Shown here in pieces: positions 1 through 6,983 of a stretch of DNA of 19,216 bases. Both the position numbers and the translations under genes were made by a program. The notes beneath the pieces are model-generated. The model saw nothing but the letters and a program-made list of their open reading frames with translations. It ran no database searches and was not told the DNA's origin. The stretch covers positions 1-19,216 of the forward strand of contig CAZIHO010000067.1 in NCBI GenBank assembly GCA_964538875.1, written 5' to 3'. Position 1 is the stretch's first letter. Each line of letters starts with the position of its first letter. The stretch comes from CAZIHO01 sp964538875 (GTDB taxonomy: Bacteria > Pseudomonadota > Gammaproteobacteria > Chromatiales > Chromatiaceae).

Positions 1-355
1 TCCCAAGGACGATACACCGGGTTGCACCATCGAAGCCCTGGAATTCACGGACCTGGAAGATGCCTTCAGCGCTGCCAACACCGTGGTGTTGGGGGTTAGC
101 CCGGACAGTTGCGTCAGCCACGGCGCGTTCCGGGACAAGCACGGGATCGCCGTGCGCCTGCTGGCGGATACTGACGGGGAAACCGCGCTGTCCTACGGCG
201 TATGGCAAGAGCGCATGGCCCACGGCAAGGCAGTGTCCGGCCTGGTCCGTTCCACCTTCATCATTGATCGGGACGGCACCCTGCGCCATGCCCTGTACGA
301 TGTCAAACCCAAGGGCCACGCCGAGGAAATCCTGCGCCTGGTCAAGGAGCTGTAG
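1..355 (+). CDS. bcp: Bcp/PrxQ-type thioredoxin-dependent peroxiredoxin, 5'-truncated by the window edge
   Basis: The reading frame enters the window at base 2 and ends with TAG at 353-355, leaving about 117 C-terminal residues. The motif PKDDTPGCT holds the peroxidatic cysteine, and GVSPDS, RDKHGI and VRSTFIIDRDG follow as in Bcp/PrxQ enzymes, which reduce hydrogen peroxide and organic hydroperoxides in the cytoplasm with electrons from thioredoxin. The usual resolving cysteine five residues after the peroxidatic one is replaced by leucine (CTIEAL). The only other visible cysteine is 29 residues downstream (PDSCVSH), in the region corresponding to helix alpha-3, where some PrxQ proteins carry an alternative resolving cysteine. 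The active-site Thr and Pro of TPGCT are present. The start codon lies outside the window. Family assignment is secure; the resolving mechanism is inferred. Confidence 0.93.
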   Translation, partial: PKDDTPGCTIEALEFTDLEDAFSAANTVVLGVSPDSCVSHGAFRDKHGIAVRLLADTDGETALSYGVWQERMAHGKAVSGLVRSTFIIDRDGTLRHALYDVKPKGHAEEILRLVKEL

Positions 356-445
356 AGGCCAAGATCGCTAGCAGGGCCATAGGCCCAGGCTCGACCCGGG
401 GCCGGCTCCAAGTCCATCTGCTAACCACCAAGGGGCACCTAGGTT

Positions 446-2740
446 GTGAAGTTGCGCGCCCAGATCCTGGTCTTTCTGCTGATTTTTGGCCTGACTCCCC
501 TGTTGGGCGCGGTGGTCATTAACCTGCCACTGGTGTTTGGCAACCTGGAGCTTTTCTACCACAAGGCCTATTTACAGAATCTGCGGGCCGATTTCCGGGA
601 CCTGGATCAGCACTTGGCCAGCCGGCATGAAATGGTGCGGCTGCTGGCCAAGTTGCCGGAACCAGGCACCATCCTGGGGGAAACGGACGACAAGGAGCAG
701 ATTGACCTGGCCCGGGCCCGCTATACCCAGTGGATCAATCAAATCCTGCAAGATCAGTTGGACATCATCCAAATCGTATTCCTGGATGACCTGGGCCAAG
801 CCCGCTTCTGGTTGGAGCGGCATGCCGATAGCCACCAATGGCTCCCCACCACCCAGGTGCCGGACCGGCCACCGGAGGACTTCCTGCGCGCCGCCGGGCG
901 CATGGAACCGGGCGGGGTGCTGGTCAGCCGGATTCGTCTCCATTCCCAGCCGGATCCCCGCCGGCTCATGAGCCTCTATATGCTGAGCCCCATCGCCGAT
1001 AATCCGGACGGGGGTCAAGGGATGCTGGGGTCCGTCTACATCAGCGTGGACGTGGGCGGCATCGCCCGTTTCTACCGCAACACCCTGTGGGTGAACAATA
1101 ACGGTTCCTACGTCATTGCCGGCCAACCGCCCAGCGAAAAGCCCCAGGCGTTCGCGGATTTTCCCGGTCTGGAGCAAATTTTCGAGCGGGATAACCTGGA
1201 CCTGTGGAAGGGGCCGGGCGGACAGCAGGTCATTTGGGTGCCCATGTTCTTGACTGAGGATTCCGGACCCCTGTGGGTCGGCCGGCAAGTGGACCCCTCA
1301 CCCCTAGCCGCGTTCCGTAACTCCCTGACCTTGCGGGTGTTGGGCATCATCCTGGGACTGGTGATCATGGTCATGATTCTGGCGCGCTGGATCGCGGTGC
1401 GCCTGGAACGATTCGGTCAGGAATTGCGGCGGGGCATCGGTCTGATGCTCAAAGAAGACCAGGTGGTGGCCTTTAATTGGAAAGGCCCCCGGGAGGTCCG
1501 GGCCCTGGGCGACGATTTGACCGAACTGGCCAAAACCCACTCGGAACATGCCCGCACCCTGCGCGAGCACGCCCGAGAATTGGAGGAGTCCAACCGCTAT
1601 AAGTCGGAATTTCTGGCGAATGTGAGTCACGAACTGCGCACGCCCCTCAATTCGATCCTCCTGCTATCCAAGATGCTGGCGGAGCCCCAGTCCGGGCTGT
1701 CGCCGGTCCAGACCAAACAGGCCAGCGTCATTCATCAGGCGGGCAAAGATCTGCAAACCCTGATCGACAACATCCTGGATCACTCTCGCATCGACGCCGG
1801 GGAAGTGAGCCTGCTGCTGGAATGGCAACCGATCCAGCCCCTGATCGACAACCTAGTGGAATTGGTGCAGCCCCAATTTGATCAGAAGGGGCTCTATTTG
1901 GCCCTGGAATGGGCGCCGGATTGTCCGGCCCAGATTCGTTCTGACGGCGACAAGGTGCGCCAGATCCTGAAAAATTTCCTATCTAACGCGGTGAAGTTCA
2001 CGGAACGGGGCGGCGTGGTGATCCGGGTGGAGGGTCTCGGGCAGGGTAGCCACGCCATGGCGATCCGGGTCCGGGATAGCGGCATCGGCATCCCGGCCGA
2101 CAAGCAGGATTTGGTCTTTGAGGCGTTCAAGCAAGCGGACGGCTCCACCAGCCGCCGCTTTGGCGGCACCGGCTTGGGGCTCTCCATCAGCCGGGAATTG
2201 GCCCGCCTGCTGGGTGGCCGCATCGAGCTGGATAGCCGGGAAGGTCAGGGCTCCACCTTTTCCCTGTTATTGCCCCTGGATCCGGAAGGCAGTGCCTCGG
2301 AACCGCCCCCATTGCCGCGACCGCCGCCGCCGGTGGCCGAGCCGCGACCCGCACCGAGCAATGAACCCCGTTTCCAAGGTCAGCGGGTCCTGGTAGTGGC
2401 GCGGGAGCTGGGGCTGCTATTGGAATGGACGCCGCTGCTGGAATCCTGGGGCCTAGAGGTTTCTGCGGCGGCAGACCGGGACGAGACCCTGGAGAGTCTG
2501 CGGGACGAACCCTGTGCCTTGGTGCTGCTGGATCTGGACATGTCGGTGGCGGACGGCTGTGCTACCATCCGGGCGGTGCGTAACGAATTTGACTCCCAAC
2601 AGTTGCCGATTCTGGTTCTGACCAATGATGAGGATAGCGTGGGACCCTGCGTGGCGGCTGGTGCCGCCGAGGTGGCGCGGCGACCCTCGCCGCCCGCCCG
2701 CCTGCGGGACATCCTAGGTCGGTACCTGCCGGTTTCCTGA
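446..2740 (+). CDS. Membrane-bound hybrid sensor histidine kinase with a degenerate C-terminal receiver
   Basis: 764 residues, GTG start preceded by AGGGG at 431-435. A first membrane helix (about 5-31) and a second (about 293-313) enclose a periplasmic sensor region of roughly 260 residues, Cache-like in size, for which I recognise no ligand motif. A short linker leads to the HisKA domain, with phospho-accepting His395 in NVSHELRTPLN, and a HATPase domain with N-box Asn514, Asp544 in RDSGIGIP and the glycine box GGTGLGLS near 573. A proline-rich linker (about 616-640) precedes a receiver-like domain (about 646-760). That domain keeps Asp696 (LLDLDM) and Thr726 but has Ala-Arg where the Asp-Asp pair should be (VLVVAREL) and Arg for the conserved Lys. 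The kinase core looks active; the receiver is probably a pseudo-receiver. The REC-PAS gene downstream is the likely partner. Confidence 0.93.
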   Translation: MKLRAQILVFLLIFGLTPLLGAVVINLPLVFGNLELFYHKAYLQNLRADFRDLDQHLASRHEMVRLLAKLPEPGTILGETDDKEQIDLARARYTQWINQILQDQLDIIQIVFLDDLGQARFWLERHADSHQWLPTTQVPDRPPEDFLRAAGRMEPGGVLVSRIRLHSQPDPRRLMSLYMLSPIADNPDGGQGMLGSVYISVDVGGIARFYRNTLWVNNNGSYVIAGQPPSEKPQAFADFPGLEQIFERDNLDLWKGPGGQQVIWVPMFLTEDSGPLWVGRQVDPSPLAAFRNSLTLRVLGIILGLVIMVMILARWIAVRLERFGQELRRGIGLMLKEDQVVAFNWKGPREVRALGDDLTELAKTHSEHARTLREHARELEESNRYKSEFLANVSHELRTPLNSILLLSKMLAEPQSGLSPVQTKQASVIHQAGKDLQTLIDNILDHSRIDAGEVSLLLEWQPIQPLIDNLVELVQPQFDQKGLYLALEWAPDCPAQIRSDGDKVRQILKNFLSNAVKFTERGGVVIRVEGLGQGSHAMAIRVRDSGIGIPADKQDLVFEAFKQADGSTSRRFGGTGLGLSISRELARLLGGRIELDSREGQGSTFSLLLPLDPEGSASEPPPLPRPPPPVAEPRPAPSNEPRFQGQRVLVVARELGLLLEWTPLLESWGLEVSAAADRDETLESLRDEPCALVLLDLDMSVADGCATIRAVRNEFDSQQLPILVLTNDEDSVGPCVAAGAAEVARRPSPPARLRDILGRYLPVS

Positions 2741-2760
2741 CTCCCTGTACCGCGTTGAAC

Positions 2761-3606
2761 ATGAATAGATACGCCGGGTTCAAGGTGCTCATGGTGGATG
2801 ACCATGAGCATAATCTTTTTACTCTGCGTACCCTGATCGAAAAACACATGAGCGTCGCCATCCTGGAGGCCACCTCGGGACGCCAGGCGGTGGACATGGC
2901 GCTCCAGGATCCGGGCATCGACCTCATCATCCTGGATGTGCAGATGCCGGAAATGGACGGTTTCCAAACCGCATCCCTGCTCAAGATCCGCAAGCGCACC
3001 CGGGACATCCCGATCATCTTCCTCACTGCCGCGTTCAAGACTGAGGAGTTCCAGCAAAAGGGCTATGAGGTCGGCGCCGCCGACTATTTGCTCAAGCCCA
3101 TCGATGACACCCAGCTCATCAATAAGATCAGCACCTATTTCCGTCTGATCGAAAAAGAGCGGGAACTCAATCGAATTCTGGAGGAAAAAGTAGCGGAACG
3201 TACCCGGGAGCTTGCCCAGGCTAAACAATACCTTGAGAATATTATAAAATTCATGGGTGAAGCCTTGTTGGTCCTGGCGCCCTCCGGCGAGATCAAATCC
3301 GCCAACCCGGCCGCGTGCCGGATGCTGGATTACGCCGAGACCGACCTGGTAGGAATGGCCATCGGCGACGTTTTCGAGGAAGAGGGGGATGAGGTGGCGG
3401 ACGCTTTTTTTGGCACCTGGCTGGAAGCCCTCATCCGGGTCGGCGCTCTGAGCCAGATCGACGCCCGTTTTATTGCCAAGGATGGACGGCGGGTGCCGAT
3501 CCTGTTTTCCCGCACCGCCATCACTGGCGCGGATGGAACCGCCATCACGGACATTATTTGCATTGCCAAGGACATGACCGGCTTTGTCCGGCAAGCCGAT
3601 GCCTGA
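2761..3606 (+). CDS. Response regulator with REC and PAS domains and no recognisable output domain
   Basis: 281 residues from the ATG at 2761; a TTG at 2755 in the same frame would add two residues, and neither has a clear ribosome binding site. Residues about 7-127 form a complete receiver: acidic pair in LMVDDHE, phospho-accepting Asp59 in ILDVQMPEMDG, the conserved Thr in FLTA and Lys112 in LLKP. A charged helix (about 130-160, EEKVAERTRELAQAK) looks like a signalling coiled coil and leads into a PAS domain (about 160-275, SGEIKSANPAACRMLDY). The protein stops right after the PAS, with no GGDEF, EAL, HTH or kinase domain. It follows the hybrid kinase gene by 20 bases and is probably its phosphorylation target. 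It may act by dimerisation or by docking to another protein. Domain calls are firm; partner and output are inferred. Confidence 0.9.
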   Translation: MNRYAGFKVLMVDDHEHNLFTLRTLIEKHMSVAILEATSGRQAVDMALQDPGIDLIILDVQMPEMDGFQTASLLKIRKRTRDIPIIFLTAAFKTEEFQQKGYEVGAADYLLKPIDDTQLINKISTYFRLIEKERELNRILEEKVAERTRELAQAKQYLENIIKFMGEALLVLAPSGEIKSANPAACRMLDYAETDLVGMAIGDVFEEEGDEVADAFFGTWLEALIRVGALSQIDARFIAKDGRRVPILFSRTAITGADGTAITDIICIAKDMTGFVRQADA

Positions 3607-3651
3607 GAACCGGCGGCGGCCCTCGGGAATGGTTTTAGCTAGGGGCTTTTT

Positions 3652-4029
3652 ATGAATGACGAAACCCGCGATAACGACGAGTCCCGCGACCTAGCCGAGG
3701 AAGAGTATCCAGATATCCCCGGCGACGAGGATACCGCGCTCACGGCCAACACCCTCAAGGCCATGGCCCACCCACTGCGGTGGAAAATCCTCTGTTCCCT
3801 GGGGGACCGGGAACTCTCGGTGGGGGAAATCGTGGATCGCACCGGCACGTCCCAGAGCAACATATCCCAACACCTGGAACAACTCCGCAACAAGAACATC
3901 GTGTTGGCCCGCAAGGACGCCAACCGGATCTATTACCGGATCCGCAACGCCCAGTTGCTGGAACTCATCAGCATCATGCGCGGGGTCCTCTGTCCCGCCA
4001 ACCTGGACGATCGCTACCCTCGTAGCTGA
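3652..4029 (+). CDS. ArsR-family winged-helix repressor, candidate persulfide/thiol sensor
   Basis: 125 residues, ATG start with AGGGG about six bases upstream. An acidic disordered N-terminal tail (1-30) precedes a winged-helix domain with ArsR hallmarks: MAHPLRWKIL, ELSVGEIV, the recognition helix SQSNISQHLEQLR and the wing RKDANRIYYRI. There is no ELCVCDL metal-binding motif. It has exactly two cysteines, Cys48 at the end of the first core helix (KILCSL) and Cys114 in the C-terminal helix (GVLCP), 66 residues apart. This equals the spacing of the reactive pair in SqrR (Cys41/Cys107) and BigR (Cys42/Cys108), which form a disulfide or polysulfide link on exposure to sulfane sulfur. SoxYZ genes lie about 3 kb away. 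The ArsR call is firm; persulfide sensing is inferred from cysteine placement. Its target is unknown. Confidence 0.9.
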   Translation: MNDETRDNDESRDLAEEEYPDIPGDEDTALTANTLKAMAHPLRWKILCSLGDRELSVGEIVDRTGTSQSNISQHLEQLRNKNIVLARKDANRIYYRIRNAQLLELISIMRGVLCPANLDDRYPRS

Positions 4030-4077
4030 AGCGCAAGCTTCAGTACCGGCCCGGCAAGCCGGGAAGCTAAAGCCGGG
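4025..4077 (+). other. Overlapping stem-loops with mutually exclusive pairing at the arsR 3' end
   Basis: TGAAGC (4027-4032) pairs perfectly with GCTTCA (4037-4042) across a GCAA tetraloop, extended by a C-G and a G-U pair; the stop codon TGA is part of the stem. A second hairpin, CCCGG (4050-4054) with CCGGG (4059-4063), follows. AGCTTC (4036-4041) can instead pair with GAAGCT (4063-4068), enclosing the second hairpin and destroying the first. A second copy of GCCGGG at 4072-4077 gives a further option. No T-run follows, so this is not a canonical intrinsic terminator. It may be a mRNA 3'-end structure or a short interspersed palindromic repeat. The remaining non-coding DNA to 4203 shows no gene. 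Confidence 0.45.
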
Positions 4078-4203
4078 CGGGTTGGCGCCGCTATTCCACC
4101 TAGCAGGGTGACGCAGGTGGCGGTTGTGGCTCTGGAGCCGGGCTCGATAGCAGTACCCTCGGCCGGTCCCAATCAGCTAGCAAAGTCGGCGCTCCTGTCT
4201 AGC

Positions 4204-4230
4204 GGGCGGGTCCTGTATTGGGACTCGCCC
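4204..4230 (+). promoter_or_regulatory. Strong hairpin in the leader of the VWA operon
   Basis: GGGCGGGTCC (4204-4213) pairs with GGACTCGCCC (4221-4230), ten pairs including one G-U, around a seven-base loop. It ends 28 bases before the ATG at 4259 and 19 bases before the GGAGG ribosome binding site at 4250-4254. With no T-run it does not look like a terminator. It may stabilise the leader or be a dyad bound by a protein. Function is unknown. Confidence 0.4.
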
Positions 4231-4258
4231 CCGTGCCGTTCCGGTAGCTGGAGGATCC

Positions 4259-6046
4259 ATGAAGCGGCTCCTGATAGGAATGATTTGTTGGCTGCTGGCC
4301 GGGCTGCATGGCGCCGGCGCGGCCATTGCTGCGGAGGGTCCAGACGCCCGGATACTGATCGACGTGTCCGGCAGCATGAAGGGCACGGACCCCGACAATC
4401 TGCGCCGGCCGGCCTTGCGTTTGCTGGTCGGGCTACTGCCCACCGGCGCACGGGCCGGCGTCTGGACCTTTGCCGAACAGACCCAACCCTTTGCGGCGCT
4501 GGGCCAGGTTAACGACGCCTGGCGTACCCAGGCCCTGGCCAAGGCCGGCCAGATACATTCCCGGGGCCAGTTTACCCATATCGAAGAGGCCATCAATCGC
4601 GCCAGTGCCGATTGGCGCGGCCCAGCCGCAGGAAGCCAGCGTCACCTGGTTCTGCTGACCGACGGCATGGTGGACGTGTCACCGGACCGGGCCGACAGCG
4701 CCCGCTCCCGGGAGCGGATTTTGACCGAGGGGTTGCCCCGGTTGCGGGGACTAGGGGTCAAGATCCATACAGTCGCCCTTTCGGAGCAGGCGGACCATGA
4801 GTTGCTGCGCAAGTTGTCCGAGCAGTCCGGCGGATGGTACGAGCAGGTGCAATCTGCCACCCAGTTGCAACGGGTATTCCTGCGGATTTTCGAGAAAGTG
4901 GGCAACCCGGATACGGTACCTTTGAAGGACAATAAATTCCGGGTAGACCGTAATATCCGGGAAATCACCCTGCTGGTGTTCAGGTCTTCTCCCCAGGAGC
5001 CGACCCGGGTTCTGATGCCCAACGGGCAGGCCCTGGGTCCGGATAGCCCCTCGCCCAACCTTAAGTGGCATAAGGATGAAGGGTACGATTTAGTCACCAT
5101 ACGGGAACCCATGGCCGGGGATTGGCAGGTGCAAGCCCAAGCGGATCCGGATAACCGGGTGGTAGTTCTGACCGACCTGAAGATGGAAGTCGGCGCCATT
5201 CCAGACCGGATCCTGTTGGGGCAGCCGGTGCCGGTGGAAATGGGGTTTACGGACCGGGGCGAGCGGGTGAACCAGAAGGCCTTCATCGACCGGGTCCGGG
5301 TGACCGCCACCCAGGTGGGACCCGGCGGAACATCCAATCCGGACCTGGAGTTACGGGACGACGGTCAGGGTGACGACAGCATGGCCTACGATGGTCGCTT
5401 CCAATTACGTTTTACGCCCCGGGGCCAGGACGGCGCTGCGCAACTTATCCTAAGCGCTGAAGCCCCCACCTTTGTCCGGGAAAAGCGCCTGTTATTTGAA
5501 CTTCAGGTTCCGGCCAAGGCCAGTCTCAAGGGAGGCGGAGGGACCCTGGAATTGCTGGTGGTGCCCCAGTCTGGCATCGACCTCGCGTCCGTGCAGCCTT
5601 TCGCCGAGCTTGAGTTGGCGGACGGGACACGGCTGCCCTTGCTGTTGGAGCAGCGTCCGGATCACAGCCAGGCGGCCAAGATCGACACCAGCGGCTTATC
5701 TGGCAAGGTTCAGGCCCGGGTGCGGGTGCGCGCCAACTTGCCGGATGGCACCGTCCTGGAGGCAGAATTGGAGCCTCTACCGATCCCGGACTTGCCCCCG
5801 ACTCCGGAAGCCCCGCCGGTGCCGCCCCAGGAGCAGCCGCCGGCGAGTCCGGCCGCTCCGGCCCCCGAACCGCCGCCAGAGCCCAAGGGCTTGTTGGGCG
5901 TTCATTATGGCTGGTGGTTCGGCGGTGCCAATGTCATCCTGCTCTTGGTGGGCGGCGGCTTATGGTGGTGGCTGCGCCGGCGGGGCACCAAACAGGCCAT
6001 CCTGTTGGTGGACGAGGGCGAGGCCCCCGCCACCGGCGCCTCCTAG
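4259..6046 (+). CDS. Exported von Willebrand factor A protein with C-terminal membrane anchor
   Basis: 595 residues, ATG with GGAGG at 4250-4254. An N-terminal signal peptide ends near residue 24 (GAAIAAEG). The VWA domain (about 30-210) has an intact MIDAS metal site: Asp35, Ser37 and Ser39 in DVSGSM, Thr106 in QFTHIEEA and Asp135 in LLTDGMVD. The middle (about 215-510) looks like beta-sandwich modules, including DDGQGDDSMAYDGRF. A proline-rich linker (about 512-545) leads to one membrane helix (about 551-572) and a short cytoplasmic tail starting RRRGTK. The MIDAS suggests a metal-dependent protein ligand in the periplasm. The architecture resembles gammaproteobacterial VWA proteins of the TIGR03503 type, but I cannot confirm membership. 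The next gene starts 12 bases later and is probably its partner. Substrate and process are unknown. Confidence 0.85.
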   Translation: MKRLLIGMICWLLAGLHGAGAAIAAEGPDARILIDVSGSMKGTDPDNLRRPALRLLVGLLPTGARAGVWTFAEQTQPFAALGQVNDAWRTQALAKAGQIHSRGQFTHIEEAINRASADWRGPAAGSQRHLVLLTDGMVDVSPDRADSARSRERILTEGLPRLRGLGVKIHTVALSEQADHELLRKLSEQSGGWYEQVQSATQLQRVFLRIFEKVGNPDTVPLKDNKFRVDRNIREITLLVFRSSPQEPTRVLMPNGQALGPDSPSPNLKWHKDEGYDLVTIREPMAGDWQVQAQADPDNRVVVLTDLKMEVGAIPDRILLGQPVPVEMGFTDRGERVNQKAFIDRVRVTATQVGPGGTSNPDLELRDDGQGDDSMAYDGRFQLRFTPRGQDGAAQLILSAEAPTFVREKRLLFELQVPAKASLKGGGGTLELLVVPQSGIDLASVQPFAELELADGTRLPLLLEQRPDHSQAAKIDTSGLSGKVQARVRVRANLPDGTVLEAELEPLPIPDLPPTPEAPPVPPQEQPPASPAAPAPEPPPEPKGLLGVHYGWWFGGANVILLLVGGGLWWWLRRRGTKQAILLVDEGEAPATGAS

Positions 6047-6058
6047 GAGACCACGCTG

Positions 6059-6949
6059 ATGCTGGAATTCAGTCCCCTGACGGTCATGCTGGTGGGCGAG
6101 GTGCTGGCGGCCCTGGTAGCAGCCCTGGCCGCGCTTAGCTGGCTCGGCATGCGCCGGCGGCGGCGCGATCGCTTGGCGGCCATGCGCTTGGCGGCTCTGG
6201 TGCGGGACCGGGACCCGCAGCGTGCTGCTGACCTGCGGACCCTGCTGGAGAAGAGTTACCAATACCAGGGCGAGCGGTTGGACCAGACGCTGGCACAATT
6301 GATCCGGACCGAAAAGCTCCTCTACCAAAAGATCCTCAATGTTTACATCAAGCGGGACGCCGCCAATTTGGAGGTGCTCAATGAGCCGGTGGACGCCCTG
6401 GTGGGGGGCTACTGGAAGCTAGATCTTCCCCAGGGCGCGGGTAGCGAATCGGCCAAGAATCCACCCGGCATGGATGATTTGATCGACAAGCTGCTCACGG
6501 AAAACGAGGCCTTGAAGGTGGAACTCAAGATCACCAGCGAGACCCTGACCCGCATGTTGAGCGATTACTCCAACATGTTCGACAAGCCGGACGGGGAGGC
6601 GGACCAGGTAGATCTGGGTGAGCCGCCACAACCCGCGCCCGCCCCGGCCGCTGACGAGGAAATCCAGGAGCTGGACATGCCCTTGGGGGGGGCGGACCAG
6701 GATGACCTGATGGCGGATATGGGCGATCTTTGGGGCGGGGTGAGCCCGGTGGCGGAACCGGACCGCACCCAAGTATTGAGCCCGGCCGCTGGCGGCAACA
6801 TCGACCTAGCGGAGCCGGACGACCTGGATGACCTGTTTGCCTCCACGGCGGCCCCCAGCGCCACCCTAGGCGCCGGCGAAAATGAAAATCTAGACGATAT
6901 TTGGGCCCAGGCGCTGGCGGAGCAGGAAAAGACAGCTCATAAGGGCTGA
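6059..6949 (+). CDS. Membrane-anchored cytoplasmic protein with repeated acidic DDL/DDI motifs, function unknown
   Basis: 296 residues; the ATG has AGGAGA about eight bases upstream and follows the VWA gene by 12 bases, so the two are probably one operon. One membrane helix (about 8-30) is followed by RRRRRDR, which by the positive-inside rule puts the rest in the cytoplasm. Residues about 35-135 are charged and helical (LRTLLEKSYQYQGERLDQTL), and a coiled-coil-like stretch (NEALKVELKITSETLTRML) follows. The last 120 residues are acidic and proline-rich. Variants of one short motif recur: MDDLIDKLL (from 138), QDDLMADMGDLW (about 214), DDLDDLF (about 253) and LDDIWAQAL (from 278). Such D-D-hydrophobic motifs resemble the FliM N-terminal docking peptide type (EIDALL). 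I do not recognise the family. A run of eight G lies at 6685-6692. Confidence 0.82.
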   Translation: MLEFSPLTVMLVGEVLAALVAALAALSWLGMRRRRRDRLAAMRLAALVRDRDPQRAADLRTLLEKSYQYQGERLDQTLAQLIRTEKLLYQKILNVYIKRDAANLEVLNEPVDALVGGYWKLDLPQGAGSESAKNPPGMDDLIDKLLTENEALKVELKITSETLTRMLSDYSNMFDKPDGEADQVDLGEPPQPAPAPAADEEIQELDMPLGGADQDDLMADMGDLWGGVSPVAEPDRTQVLSPAAGGNIDLAEPDDLDDLFASTAAPSATLGAGENENLDDIWAQALAEQEKTAHKG

Positions 6950-6977
6950 CGCCTCTCTCCATGGGAGAGGCGTCAGC
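6945..6977. terminator. Shared hairpin between convergent genes
   Basis: GCTGACGCCTCTC (6945-6957) pairs perfectly with GAGAGGCGTCAGC (6965-6977), 13 base pairs with a seven-base loop. It sits between the stop codon of the acidic-motif gene (TGA, 6947-6949, inside the left arm) and the stop codon of soxZ (6984-6986, minus strand). The symmetry suits bidirectional termination. Neither side has a strong T-run, so efficiency may be modest or the role may be protection of the mRNA 3' end. Confidence 0.65.
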
Positions 6978-6983
6978 GCCGGA

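Noticed and set aside
2380..3594. A 404-residue minus-strand open frame opposite the kinase 3' end and the REC-PAS gene.
   Set aside because: It mirrors well-supported genes with intact motifs, shows no domain of its own and ends in Ser/Arg-rich low-complexity sequence.
4108..4258. A plus-strand open frame from 4108 running into the VWA gene.
   Set aside because: It has no ribosome binding site, contains the leader hairpin and continues out of frame through the VWA signal peptide and MIDAS region.
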